Source of the DNA: Neobacillus paridis
GTDB lineage: Bacteria; Bacillota; Bacilli; Bacillales; Cytobacillaceae
Assembly (NCBI RefSeq): GCF_016765675.1
Contig: NZ_JAESWB010000233.1
Location: 62,001-126,000, forward strand
Direction: 5' to 3'
DNA: 64,000 nt
The notes under the pieces are model-generated. The model ran no database searches and was not told the origin of the DNA. It worked only from the letters and a program-made list of their open reading frames with translations. This document shows positions 34,281-42,433 of this stretch, piece by piece (position 1 is the stretch's first letter; every line of letters starts with the position of its first letter). Position numbers and translations under genes: made by a program.

Positions 34281-34925
34281 TTATTTTGTAGGTTTTTTAA
34301 ACCTTGCCATTTCTTCTGGTGCAAATGGGTAAGGTGAATCCATACTTTCAAAAGATTTATTAATAATTAAACGAATGCCTACAACATACCAAACGACAAA
34401 AATGATAGTCCCGATAATATAGTCCCAAACTGAAGCCAAATTATGAGTTTGAATATAATAAATGTATACGATTGCGATTGGTAAATGCCCTAAAACAGTA
34501 CTTGCTAATCCAGCATTATAAACACTTTTTAGCATTCTATTATTTACAATTCCATGCATAAGAAGCTGGGCAAAGCCGCCAAACAAAATAGGAGCTAATC
34601 CAAACCAAATGGCATCTGGCCATATAATTGGTGGGACATAGAGCACGATTGCAGTTCCCCAGTTCGTTAAAAAAGCAGACATTTGATTTAGTGGAAAACG
34701 ATCTGGTCTTGGACTATCTTTGTAAGCAAACATGGTGTTTGCAAACATTGGGAATCCACCCGGGAAACCAAACTCCTCAAAAAAGTGAAAATTCAATACG
34801 GCTAGATTTAGCAGAGCTAGTCTTTGTAGAACATTTAAATCGGACCAAAAAATAGCCGTGCAAATGATAATTGCTATGCCGATGAAGACACTAATGTTAT
34901 AGAAATGTCTCAATAAAAACTTCAT
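34281..34925 (-). CDS. HXXEE-domain membrane protein 1
   Basis: 214 aa with about six membrane helices. The domain signature H-x-x-E-E appears as NFHFFEEFGFPGGFPMFANT, followed by ITLLMHGIVNN-like residues (LLMHGIVNNRMLKSVYNAGL), the second conserved His/Asn motif. HXXEE proteins are of unknown function; conserved His and Glu in the membrane suggest metal-dependent chemistry. It is the second of two paralogues in one operon opposite a TetR gene. RBS AAAGGAGATT. Confidence 0.82.
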   Translation of the reverse strand: MKFLLRHFYNISVFIGIAIIICTAIFWSDLNVLQRLALLNLAVLNFHFFEEFGFPGGFPMFANTMFAYKDSPRPDRFPLNQMSAFLTNWGTAIVLYVPPIIWPDAIWFGLAPILFGGFAQLLMHGIVNNRMLKSVYNAGLASTVLGHLPIAIVYIYYIQTHNLASVWDYIIGTIIFVVWYVVGIRLIINKSFESMDSPYPFAPEEMARFKKPTK

Positions 34926-35023
34926 TTTATCTCAATCTCCTTTAGTAAATTTTATAACTGTGTAGAATTAGTTTTTAGTAGCTTTGTTTAGCTAGAAACA
35001 TAAAAGGTTAACCTATAGATTGT

Positions 35024-35683
35024 TCATTTTTTCTTTTCAAGAGAGGCGAATGCTTGTACCTCATTGCAACGATTAACCTGCCATTCTGGTACAGCATAAG
35101 GGGAATTCACATTCTTAAGGGCTTGAACAGGTAAAATCGTCGTTAGGATCAATACAATGAAGAATGAGGCGGCTCCCCAAAACCAATCCCATCCAGTCAC
35201 TAAGTCATTTGAAACGATAAATACCATGTAATAGATACTGATTGGAATTAAGAAAAAAATAACGCTCGCTAATCCTGGATTGTACCAAGTCTTCAATCTA
35301 CTGTTCATTTGAATTCCATGACCAATGAATTGGAATAAATTGAAGAACATTGTTGCAAGACCAAGCCAAATGAACTCCGACCAGATAATTGCAGCAATAT
35401 AAACAACATAAGCTAAATGATTAACAATCATGGATGAATGCATGTTTCCGGGGAAAGTTCTATAATTCACTTTTTCACCGAAATTCGCTTTATTTATGAC
35501 TACAGGACCACCACCTGGAAATACATATTCCTCATATTGATGAACGAGTAGTGCCATAAAACTAAACATAAGAATGTTTTGCAGGGTACTTAATGTATCG
35601 ATACCCCAGAACCCCATATAAAAAGCCAGAAAAATAAAAACGACAATCGTAAATTTGTACCAGTTATAACGATAGAAATTCAT
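35024..35683 (-). CDS. HXXEE-domain membrane protein 2
   Basis: 219 aa, paralogous to the downstream gene. Signature LLVHQYEEYVFPGGGPVVIN and IGHGIQMNSRLKTWYNPGLA align with HFFEEFGFPGG and MHGIVNNRMLKSVYNAGL of its neighbour. About six membrane helices. RBS AGGAGG is ideal. It is first in the two-gene operon and divergent from the TetR regulator, which probably controls it. Confidence 0.82.
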   Translation of the reverse strand: MNFYRYNWYKFTIVVFIFLAFYMGFWGIDTLSTLQNILMFSFMALLVHQYEEYVFPGGGPVVINKANFGEKVNYRTFPGNMHSSMIVNHLAYVVYIAAIIWSEFIWLGLATMFFNLFQFIGHGIQMNSRLKTWYNPGLASVIFFLIPISIYYMVFIVSNDLVTGWDWFWGAASFFIVLILTTILPVQALKNVNSPYAVPEWQVNRCNEVQAFASLEKKK

Positions 35684-35856
35684 GTTAAACCTCCTGATAA
35701 TCGACTTTCCAAAAGCTTGGATTTTAAATTGTGTAATTCCTGATTTCTTTTATTTACGATAGAAATGAATTGATAAAAAAGCATTGGAGAAATAAATTCT
35801 ATTAGTATTCAAATAAAAATATCGTTGTATTCCTCCTTTAAATAAAATATAATAAT

Positions 35857-35872
35857 GAACACCGTGTTGTTC
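35857..35872. promoter_or_regulatory. candidate TetR operator
   Basis: GAACACCGTGTTGTTC, an imperfect palindrome with perfect GAACA/TGTTC arms, in the divergent promoter region between the HXXEE operon and the TetR gene. Confidence 0.4.
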
Positions 35873-35991
35873 TATTCGTGGTTAAATTATATGCTTTGGT
35901 TTAGCTGAATACAATAATCAAAAAATGTCCTTATGTTGGTTAAGGGACACCAGGGTAGCGTGTGTTGGATAAAATGTAGGAGGAATCATTC

Positions 35992-36639
35992 TTGTATCAC
36001 AAAAATGAAGATTTAAGAGTACAACGTACAAAAGAAGCGATCCGAAATGCATTTGTAGAATTAATTGAAGAAAATGGGTATGAGGCGATTACCATTAAAG
36101 ATATTACAAAACGGGCAAAAATCAATCGTGGTACTTTTTATGCCCATTATCAGGATAAATTCGAATTAATGGAGACTTTTAAAGAAAAAATCTTAAGCGA
36201 TTTACTCACAATGGTTAAAGTGAATCTCCCTAATTCTATTGCGGAATATAAAGGAAACTCATCCTTGAAAACTCCATATGTAACAGCTGTCACTATATTT
36301 GAGTATTTAAATAAAAACTATAAATTATTTAATGTAATACTAAACTCAAGTGGGAATATGGCTTTTCAAAAAGAATTACAGAAAATTATATGGAGGATGT
36401 TAATTGAAAATGGTCCAGAAGCACTTATAGATGAGGACAATCTACTTGTTCCAGCAGATTATTTAACATCATATGTTGCGTCTGCTCATTTAGGAATCAT
36501 TCAACAATGGCTAGGGAATGGAAGGAAGGAATCCCCTGAAGAAATGGCTCATATTCTTTCCGTGATTACCGTTTGTGGACCGTTCTATGCAGCTGGTTTT
36601 AAAAATGAATCTTTTGAAGGTAAAGTAGATGGTGTGTGA
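35992..36639 (+). CDS. TetR/AcrR-family regulator
   Basis: 215 aa, TTG start with TAGGAGG upstream. N-terminal HTH: RTKEAIRNAFVELIEENGYE, then ITIKDITKRAKINRGTFYAH and YQDKFELM. The C-terminal ligand domain resembles the YxaF/TetR_C group. It likely represses the divergent HXXEE pair in response to an unknown ligand. After its TGA the same frame stays open for 19 more codons (to [10 protein letters not shown]-stop) through the 36-bp repeat, suggesting a shortened or chimeric 3' end. Confidence 0.85.
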   Translation: MYHKNEDLRVQRTKEAIRNAFVELIEENGYEAITIKDITKRAKINRGTFYAHYQDKFELMETFKEKILSDLLTMVKVNLPNSIAEYKGNSSLKTPYVTAVTIFEYLNKNYKLFNVILNSSGNMAFQKELQKIIWRMLIENGPEALIDEDNLLVPADYLTSYVASAHLGIIQQWLGNGRKESPEEMAHILSVITVCGPFYAAGFKNESFEGKVDGV

Positions 36640-36665
36640 AAAGTATCATTAATTATTATTGATTG

Positions 36666-36701
36666 TATTGAAGTAAAGCAAATTGCTACTGAGACATAAT
36701 G
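36666..36701. repeat. 36-bp direct repeat, left copy
   Basis: Thirty-six bases starting TATTGAAGTAAAGCAAATTG are identical to 40025-40060. They encode [10 protein letters not shown]-stop in one frame. The IS begins immediately to the right. Confidence 0.95.
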
Positions 36702-36775
36702 GGTAGTGTCAAAAGTTCTATGAAAACTCATTAGGTGTTCAGCTTTTTCTGCCAAATATTTGGTGGAAAGGCCAC

Positions 36776-36925
36776 GCAATCGCTCTTGACAAACACGCCA
36801 ATGGTTTTAGGTAAGTTTAACAAGGGCGACGGGGACAAAAAGAAGGCATGCTAAATAGCCCTTGGTTTTTTCCATTTTAAACCATTGGCTAGTTCGGTTT
36901 GTCAAGAGTTCGCTTCGCCGATTGC
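36776..36925. repeat. 150-bp nested inverted repeat inside the IS
   Basis: Three arm blocks pair in order: GCAATCG/CGATTGC, CTCTTGACAAAC/GTTTGTCAAGAG and GCCAATGGTTT/AAACCATTGGC, with CAAGGGC/GCCCTTG near the loop. It lies between the left IR and the transposase stop. It could fold as a long hairpin or reflect inverted duplication. Confidence 0.7.
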
Positions 36926-36968
36926 TGTTTGGGTGTTCGAACCTTCAAGGGCTCTGCTAAACAAAAAG

Positions 36969-37604
36969 TTAGGCTAATTGTTCAATAATCCAGTCTTGTG
37001 CCAAACCAATGAGTTTAGACCATCGTGCAGGCATGTTCGGCAGCTGTAGTAACTCCGGATTGACCACTGGCACCTTACCTTCTAGTGCGGCGTGAGGCCG
37101 TAAAAAGTTAAAGTAAGCTACAAACAAGGTCACAAAAGAAACAGACCCATGTTCAGAACCAAAACCGTGTGTGGAGCGATAATTGCCCTTAAACGTGCGA
37201 TTTAACCGTTCTATCACTTGTTTTAGTGGTCTATACTCTGTTGACACTGGATCTTCGTTTGTAAGCCCAATAACTTGCTTAATGTCGAAATGAATGTCGT
37301 GTTGGGCAAAAAAGTGCTGAGCTAAAAGGTAAATTGGATTACCGTCCACGACAAATGTTAGAACCCGGTAATCAAGTTTCTGTAGGGTTTCGATGATCGG
37401 AAGATCATCAACCTGTAGCTTACGATAAGGTTTATTTACAGGAGTCTTTTCAGGTTTGTCAAACATGCCTTTTCCAATAAGAAGGGTAAGCAATGTTCGA
37501 ATTACCTGATCTTGATGCTTGATAAATTCCATTAAATAGGTTAATAATTGAGGGTACAAACTTGTCACTTCCAATCTAGGATGTTGTGTGTGTGGTAACC
37601 TCAA
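36969..37604 (-). pseudogene. DDE transposase, internally deleted
   Basis: The C-terminal half has DDE-type features: VLTFVVDGNPIYLLAQHFFA (second acidic region) and VIERLNRTFKGNYRSTHGFG with the catalytic Glu, then YFNFLRPHAALEGKVPV. The N-terminal 80 residues (EFIKHQDQVIRTLLTLLIGK...KLQVDDLPIIETLQKLDYR) look like the natural N-terminus. The HTH and first catalytic Asp expected between them are missing, so 211 aa is about half the usual size. Unlikely to be active. Confidence 0.75.
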
Positions 37605-37709
37605 TTATCCTTAGATTTTAGGGGGTGGCAAGTTTTTTGCATTTAAAGCCCTTTAAATCAAGGATTATTAACCTTTCTAATATTAAAGTTTTGACAATAC
37701 GAATGGTTC

Positions 37710-37720
37710 GGGGGGGGGGG
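37710..37720. repeat. homopolymer of 11 G
   Basis: Eleven consecutive G just outside the IS right end; GC-poor surroundings make it striking. Prone to slippage or to assembly error. Confidence 0.9.
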
Positions 37721-37796
37721 TTATCCCTTCGATGGAGTGCATCTAATAAGGTATATTTTTTTGAAGTCTATGGTTGCTATACCCCCCCTCGTGAAA

Positions 37797-37965
37797 CATC
37801 CCTGTGAAACAAGATTATTCGGAGAATGACAGGCACTATTACTACTACGAGATGGAGGAGTATGATGAGCAGTTAGTAAGGCGGCTTATTGAAAAAGTTA
37901 CGGTGCTTGATAAAAAACTCACTGTTGAATTCAAGTCTGGTGTTGAGCTTGACGAAGAGATATAG
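37797..37965 (+). pseudogene. 3' remnant of a second serine recombinase
   Basis: In frame to TAG 37963: YYYYEMEEYDEQLVRRLIEK, then VTVLDKKLTVEFKSGVELD, the C-terminal DUF4368-type tail of TndX/Tn1549-like large serine recombinases. Nothing upstream in frame is recombinase-like. It probably marks the end of a former transposon that carried the mef-msrD cassette. Confidence 0.7.
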
Positions 37966-37976
37966 AATATTGAGCC

Positions 37977-38015
37977 AACCGCCAATTAAGTGAACTATCA
38001 CCATTTGGCGGTTTT
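37977..38015 (+). terminator. terminator after the recombinase remnant
   Basis: AACCGCCAA (37977-37985) / TTGGCGGTT (38005-38013), then TTT. Confidence 0.75.
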
Positions 38016-38051
38016 TCCGGGTTTTTCCGTGACCTTTTCAATTTTTAAATA

Positions 38052-38080
38052 TTGAAGATATCAAGTTATTGTGTTAAAAT
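38052..38080 (+). promoter_or_regulatory. promoter of the mef leader
   Basis: TTGAAG (38052-38057), a 17-bp spacer with an upstream TG near the -10, and TAAAAT (38075-38080), 40 bp before the leader peptide. Confidence 0.6.
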
Positions 38081-38120
38081 GTACGTTGGTACAAATAAGA
38101 ATTTAGGAGGAACCGAAACT

Positions 38121-38147
38121 ATGACAGCCTCAATGCGTTTAAGATAA
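38121..38147 (+). CDS. mefL: mef leader peptide MTASMRLR
   Basis: An 8-codon ORF behind AGGAGG (38105-38110) encodes MTASMRLR, the leader known upstream of mef(A) in streptococcal Mega-type elements, where macrolide-stalled ribosomes relieve attenuation. A terminator-like hairpin follows at once. Confidence 0.9.
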   Translation: MTASMRLR

Positions 38148-38156
38148 GCTGGCAAT

Positions 38157-38199
38157 AAAAAAGGCAGAATCTATCCCCGATGATAGGCTTTTTTTGTTG
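38157..38199 (+). terminator. attenuator after the mef leader peptide
   Basis: AAAAAGGC...TCTATC folds back on GATAG...GCTTTTTTT, ending in seven T. Its position directly after the leader fits drug-responsive attenuation. Confidence 0.75.
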
Positions 38200-38309
38200 T
38201 GCTTATTTATACGATATTGAGCATTCATTAGTTAAGGTGAGATATAGACTATTTAATTATAGCTTTATTTAACTATGCCTTTATAAAAGAATGTTTCCAT
38301 ATTGTATGT

Positions 38310-38352
38310 ATGCAGATCAGAGCCACATTGTGGATTTTGGCCTGCATTTTTT
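38310..38352 (+). terminator. second hairpin before mef
   Basis: ATGCAG...GCC pairs with GGC...CTGCAT followed by TTTTTTATT, 60 nt before the mef start; a second possible stop point in the 270-nt leader. Confidence 0.6.
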
Positions 38353-38414
38353 ATTGCCTAGAATACTATTCAAAATAGAAATTCAAGCAAAATAATATGC
38401 AGGAGATAATAAAA

Positions 38415-39638
38415 ATGGAAAGATACAACAATTGGAAACTAAAGTTTTTTACAATATGGGCAGGGCAGGCAGTATCATTGATTACAAGTGCCATCCTGCA
38501 AATGGCGATTATTTTTTATCTTACAGAAAAAACAGGATCTGCGATGGCCTTGTCGATGGCATCACTAGTTGGTTTTTTACCCTATGCGCTCTTTGGGCCA
38601 GCTATTGGTGTGCTAGTGGATCGGTATGATAGGAAAAAGATAATGATTAGTGCTGATTTAATTATCGCAGCAGCTGGTGCAATGCTGGCTATTATTGCAT
38701 TGTACATGGAGTTACCTGTTTGGATGGTTATGGTCGTATTGTTTATCCGTAGCATTGGAACAGCTTTTCATTCCCCCGCTCTGAATGCGGTCACGCCTCT
38801 TTTAGTACCAGAAGATCAGTTGACTAAATGTGCGGGTTATAGCCAGTCCATGCAGTCTATAAGTTATATTCTAAGCCCAGCAGTTGCGGCATTGTTATAC
38901 TCTGTTTGGGAATTGAATGCAATTATAGCCATCGATGTACTTGGTGCTGTAGTTGCTAGTCTCACAGTAGCATTTGTGGATATTCCAAAGCTTAAAGTAG
39001 ACCAGCAAAAGCAAAGTTTACATTCAAATTTCATAAAAGAAATGAAAGAAGGAATTGTCGTACTGAGACAAAACAAAGGGTTATTTGCCTTATTACTTTT
39101 AGGAACACTATATACATTTGTTTATATGCCAATTAATGCACTATATCCTTTAATCAGCATGGAATATTTTAATGGGACACCGATGCATATTTCTATTACC
39201 GAAATTGCTTTTGCCTCTAGTATGCTGGCAGGAGGCTTGATATTAGGAAGAATGGGAAGTTACGAAAAGCGTGTACTATTAATAACGGGTTCATTTTTTA
39301 TGATGGGAGCTAGTCTAGCCGTCTCGGGGTTACTTCCTCAAAATGGATTTGTGATGTTTGTAGTTTGCTGTGCAATAATGGGGCTTTCGGTGCCATTTTA
39401 CAGCGGTGTGCAAACAGCTCTTTTTCAGGAGAAAATTAAGCCTGAATATTTAGGGCGTGTATTTTCCTTGACCGGGAGTATCATGTCACTTGCTATGCCA
39501 CTTGGGTTAATCCTTTCCGGGTTCTTTGCTGATAGAATTGGTGTAAACCATTGGTTTTTAATATCAGGTATTTCAATCATCGGCATTGCTATAGTTTGTC
39601 CGTTAATGACTGAGATTAGAAAATTAGATTCAAAATAA
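38415..39638 (+). CDS. mef: Mef-type macrolide efflux MFS transporter
   Basis: 407 aa (Mef(A) is 405). The ATG at 38415 has CAGGAGAT upstream. The sequence is strikingly Mef(A)-like throughout: FFTIWAGQAVSLITSAILQM, GVLVDRYDRKKIMISADLII, FHSPALNAVTPLLVPEDQLT and GLSVPFYSGVQTALFQEKIK. Twelve membrane helices. It exports 14- and 15-membered macrolides by proton antiport. Divergence from Mef(A) (for example RYNNWKLKFFTIW versus KYNNWKRKFYAIW, from memory) suggests a distinct Bacillaceae allele. It keeps its leader peptide. Confidence 0.93.
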   Translation: MERYNNWKLKFFTIWAGQAVSLITSAILQMAIIFYLTEKTGSAMALSMASLVGFLPYALFGPAIGVLVDRYDRKKIMISADLIIAAAGAMLAIIALYMELPVWMVMVVLFIRSIGTAFHSPALNAVTPLLVPEDQLTKCAGYSQSMQSISYILSPAVAALLYSVWELNAIIAIDVLGAVVASLTVAFVDIPKLKVDQQKQSLHSNFIKEMKEGIVVLRQNKGLFALLLLGTLYTFVYMPINALYPLISMEYFNGTPMHISITEIAFASSMLAGGLILGRMGSYEKRVLLITGSFFMMGASLAVSGLLPQNGFVMFVVCCAIMGLSVPFYSGVQTALFQEKIKPEYLGRVFSLTGSIMSLAMPLGLILSGFFADRIGVNHWFLISGISIIGIAIVCPLMTEIRKLDSK

Positions 39639-39663
39639 AATATACATTATTGGAGGGATATTT

Positions 39664-39684
39664 ATGTATTATATTTTCATGTAA
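39664..39684 (+). CDS. msrDL: msrD leader peptide MYYIFM
   Basis: A 6-codon ORF (MYYIFM) with GGAGGGA upstream. The streptococcal msr(D) leader is MYLIFM, which stalls ribosomes with macrolides; Leu3 is Tyr here. A hairpin follows. Confidence 0.85.
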   Translation: MYYIFM

Positions 39685-39700
39685 TTCTTCCTGCTTAAAT

Positions 39701-39718
39701 CGCAGGGTTTTCCCTGCG
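39701..39718 (+). terminator. msrD attenuator hairpin
   Basis: CGCAGGG (39701-39707) - TTTT - CCCTGCG (39712-39718). It lies in the position of the msrD leader terminator; the U-tract is not obvious. Confidence 0.55.
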
Positions 39719-39763
39719 TACAGGCAAATGAAAACATGCGATTATAGACAGGAGGAAATAATT

Positions 39764-40035
39764 ATGGAATTGATATTAAAAGCACAAGACATTCGTGTGA
39801 AAAATTTACAGGGCGAGATGTTTTAGATATAGATGAACTAGAAATATATGATTATGACCGTATTGGTTTAGTAGGAGCAAATGGTGCAGGAAAAAGTACT
39901 TTACTCAAGGTGATTTTAGGGGAATTAACTTCGCCAGGATGTAAAATCAATCGTCTTGGAGGATTTACCTATATCCCTCAGTTGGATGAAGTAACTTTGC
40001 AGGAGGAAAAAGATTTTGCGCTTATATTGAAGTAA
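39764..40035 (+). pseudogene. msrD: truncated and frameshifted msrD (ABC-F ribosome protection protein)
   Basis: Starts [12 protein letters not shown] behind AGGAGGAA, but the frame then breaks (stop after 17 codons). The shifted frame continues as an ABC-F start: [20 protein letters not shown] (Walker A), [18 protein letters not shown]. It ends abruptly at the 36-bp repeat after about 85 of roughly 487 codons. No functional protein is expected, so the operon offers efflux only. Confidence 0.9.
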
Positions 40036-40060
40036 AGCAAATTGCTACTGAGACATAATG
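40025..40060. repeat. 36-bp direct repeat, right copy
   Basis: Identical to 36666-36701; here it truncates msrD. To its right is ATTAGGAGG and the start of the next gene. Confidence 0.95.
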
Positions 40061-40075
40061 ATTAGGAGGAAGAAA

Positions 40076-40446
40076 ATGAATAAACATGAACTATATAAAA
40101 CTGCATTTAGTTTAATTAATCATAAAATAGGTTTGCTGAATTGATTGAAGATAGCAATTCGTATAGAAGAACCAGAGGACTTAGATTAATAGCTGCTAAT
40201 GCAAAATGGGATATAGAATACAAGATTGATGAAATTATTGATGAATATTTAAAACATTTCTTGGATGAGAAGCCTATTACGACAAGGCGATATATTAAGG
40301 TATTACCTAATATTGCAAAATATAAACCAGAGTTAGAGGATTGTATTATAGAAGCGTTGAAGAAAGCAGATACAGAGATATACAAGGAAAGTATGCAGCC
40401 GTTAGTATATAAAGATTTTATGTCTGTTTTAAAGAAAATTAAATGA
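40076..40446 (+). pseudogene. small HEAT-like helical protein, frameshifted
   Basis: ATG 40076 with TTAGGAGGAAG upstream. The frame stops after 22 codons (MNKHELYKTAFSLINHK...). Adding one A in the run at about 40125 would join it to the 101-codon frame from 40141 (IEDSNSYRRTRGLRLIAANA, TTRRYIKVLPNIAKYKPELE). The joined product of about 123 aa resembles HEAT/'SufBD'-labelled small proteins of clostridia. Either a pseudogene or a sequencing slip in an A-run. Confidence 0.65.
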
Positions 40447-40532
40447 CAAATTCTAATTTGCTAGAATTTTTGAAACTGTCTCATTGTATGGATTGATGAT
40501 GTATATTATGCTTTGGTTAGGAGGTGCTGAAT

Positions 40533-41009
40533 ATGGCAAATGAAGATAAAAAAGATTTTAATGCAATGTTGAATGATAGTAAGGATATGCCTAAATTTCA
40601 TACTATTACAGATCCTAAAAGCATTGAAAAATATGGTGGTGACAAAATGTATTTTGCTCCACCTATTGAGTATGATAAGGTAATGAAATTAGTACCATAT
40701 GGCAAAGTGACAACAGTGGGGAAAATCAGAGAATATTTTGCAAAATTAAGTGGTGCTGATTTTACTGATCCTATAACAGCAGGAATATTTATTTCTATCG
40801 TAGCATGGGCAAGTTACCAAAGAAGTGAGAATGAAACACCATATTGGAGAACATTAAAAGCAAATGGTGAATTGAATCCAAAGTATCCTGGTGGTGTGGA
40901 AGAACAGAGAAAAAAACTGGAACAAGAGGGACATACAGTTATTCAAAAGGGCAGGAAGAATATTAAATATTACGTTCAAAACTATGAATATGTGCTCTTT
41001 GAATTATAG
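40533..41009 (+). CDS. MGMT-family (alkyltransferase-like) protein
   Basis: 158 aa, ATG 40533 after TTAGGAGGTG. The domain VPYGKVTTVGKIREYFAKLS, then SIVAWASYQRSENETPYWRT, NGELNPKYPGGVEEQRKKLE matches the MGMT/ATL fold (winged-helix DNA-binding part of O6-alkylguanine transferases). The catalytic PCHR Cys is replaced by PYWR, so it cannot be a normal alkyl acceptor; ATL proteins bind alkylated DNA and flag it for repair. It follows the HEAT-like pseudogene. Confidence 0.8.
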   Translation: MANEDKKDFNAMLNDSKDMPKFHTITDPKSIEKYGGDKMYFAPPIEYDKVMKLVPYGKVTTVGKIREYFAKLSGADFTDPITAGIFISIVAWASYQRSENETPYWRTLKANGELNPKYPGGVEEQRKKLEQEGHTVIQKGRKNIKYYVQNYEYVLFEL

Positions 41010-41132
41010 TGACAAATTCCTATTTGTAGAGTTAAATAACATCATTTTTGATTAGGTTCTCTCTTGTAAGAAAATGGAGTCAAGGAACCTGTCCCTTAGT
41101 CCCACCAAAATAAATGGATTGGGGTGCTTGGA

Positions 41133-42200
41133 ATGAAGGCGATAACAGTATTGCCCTTTGGAGTGAAGTACACACCGATGGAAAAGTTAGCTTTAATTAA
41201 TTTTGAGAAGGAGCCGGATTCAATATATAAAGGGTTTGAGTTACAGTATTTAAATGGCGCTGAAATTGGGCAAGGATATCGGATATTGGCCTATCGAAAT
41301 GATGGATATGTAGATATGTATGATGACCTGTCACTACTATTTAATCCAAATGAGGAATGTGATGTTGCGGAAAAGGGATTAAATAAACATATCCAAACGA
41401 ACATCGCAAATACGGTATTTGAAAAATTGGATGGCTGTGTACAAATTTCGTTCGATTTTAAAGATTTGGAAAGCCGAAAGATCCATGTATTTATCAAAGA
41501 ACAGACGAAAAAGAAAAGTATCCCCATGAATTTATTGGCACCCATTGGTTTTGGAAGCGAAAAACCATCTTCACTTCCGCTGTTTTTCTTATATAATTTT
41601 GATTTTATTAGAAGAAAAAGTACGATTGTTGATATCCGTATAGATAACAAAGCCTTGAAATTAGATCCGTTTCCATTCCCGTTTCCAATGTATGGACAAA
41701 TGCGATACTATACAAGATATACGATGGAAAGTCAGATTCTTGAATTTTTTCCCATTGATAGGCAAGTAAAAGAAATAGAATTAGATGAGCGCATGCGATA
41801 TACTGATCAAGGAATAAATTACAAGTTTGTTAAAACAGCAAATGGAGTAGGGTTGTCGCAAATAGAATTAATACAAGAGAAAAAAGTCGTTATTCACTTT
41901 TCTCCGGCATTTGTTTTGGAAAATCAGACCGGTGAGTTTTCCATTTGCCCGCCTGAAGAAATGGGCCATGTTGACGGGATTTATCAAGTGGAAAAGAATG
42001 GTGATCTTGCAAATGTTTCCTTAATACCAAATAAAGGGTGGACAAGTAATCCAAATACGAGACTTACCAAAATCATTTTATCACCCAAATCGGTATTTTG
42101 TAATTGGAGTAAGGAATATCAATATTCATCGGTGGTTGATTTGAAAAAGATGAATGTACGTGCAAAATGGATCAATGGAAATAATAAAACGGGTGCCTAG
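41133..42200 (+). CDS. hypothetical 355-aa protein
   Basis: ATG 41133 with GATTGGGGTG upstream. Not recognised. No signal peptide or membrane helix; many aromatic residues and a Pro/Phe-rich LDPFPFPFPMYGQMRYYTRY segment (about 190-210) precede a beta-rich C-terminal half. The N-terminus (VLPFGVKYTPMEKLALINFE) also looks beta-rich. Codon use is AT-rich like its neighbours. No partner gene. Confidence 0.7.
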   Translation: MKAITVLPFGVKYTPMEKLALINFEKEPDSIYKGFELQYLNGAEIGQGYRILAYRNDGYVDMYDDLSLLFNPNEECDVAEKGLNKHIQTNIANTVFEKLDGCVQISFDFKDLESRKIHVFIKEQTKKKSIPMNLLAPIGFGSEKPSSLPLFFLYNFDFIRRKSTIVDIRIDNKALKLDPFPFPFPMYGQMRYYTRYTMESQILEFFPIDRQVKEIELDERMRYTDQGINYKFVKTANGVGLSQIELIQEKKVVIHFSPAFVLENQTGEFSICPPEEMGHVDGIYQVEKNGDLANVSLIPNKGWTSNPNTRLTKIILSPKSVFCNWSKEYQYSSVVDLKKMNVRAKWINGNNKTGA

Positions 42201-42433
42201 CAGTAGTTACCGGTAAGATGGTGTTGGAACCAAAAGTCAGTACATTTTTCAATCTCTCTTTTCTTCTGGCAATTTGAATGTCCAGAAAACGTGCCAAGGT
42301 TCATTTTGACCTCGTAACCTTAGTTTATAATACTTCAAAATTAGCTGTGGATCGTATCAATGCATCGTTAAATCAACAACAAGTTGCTTAAAATACAGAC
42401 CGTATAGAATAGTCGTTCTTAATTTCCAAACTG

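Larger units (their letters stand above)
36703..37700. mobile_element. internally deleted IS (MITE-like derivative)
   Basis: Terminal inverted repeats GTAGTGTCAAAAGTT (36703-36717) and AAGTTTTGACAATAC (37686-37700) match at 13 of 15 positions. They enclose a minus-strand transposase frame lacking its central part. The element is about 1.0 kb. The left end touches the 36-bp repeat exactly. Confidence 0.7.
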
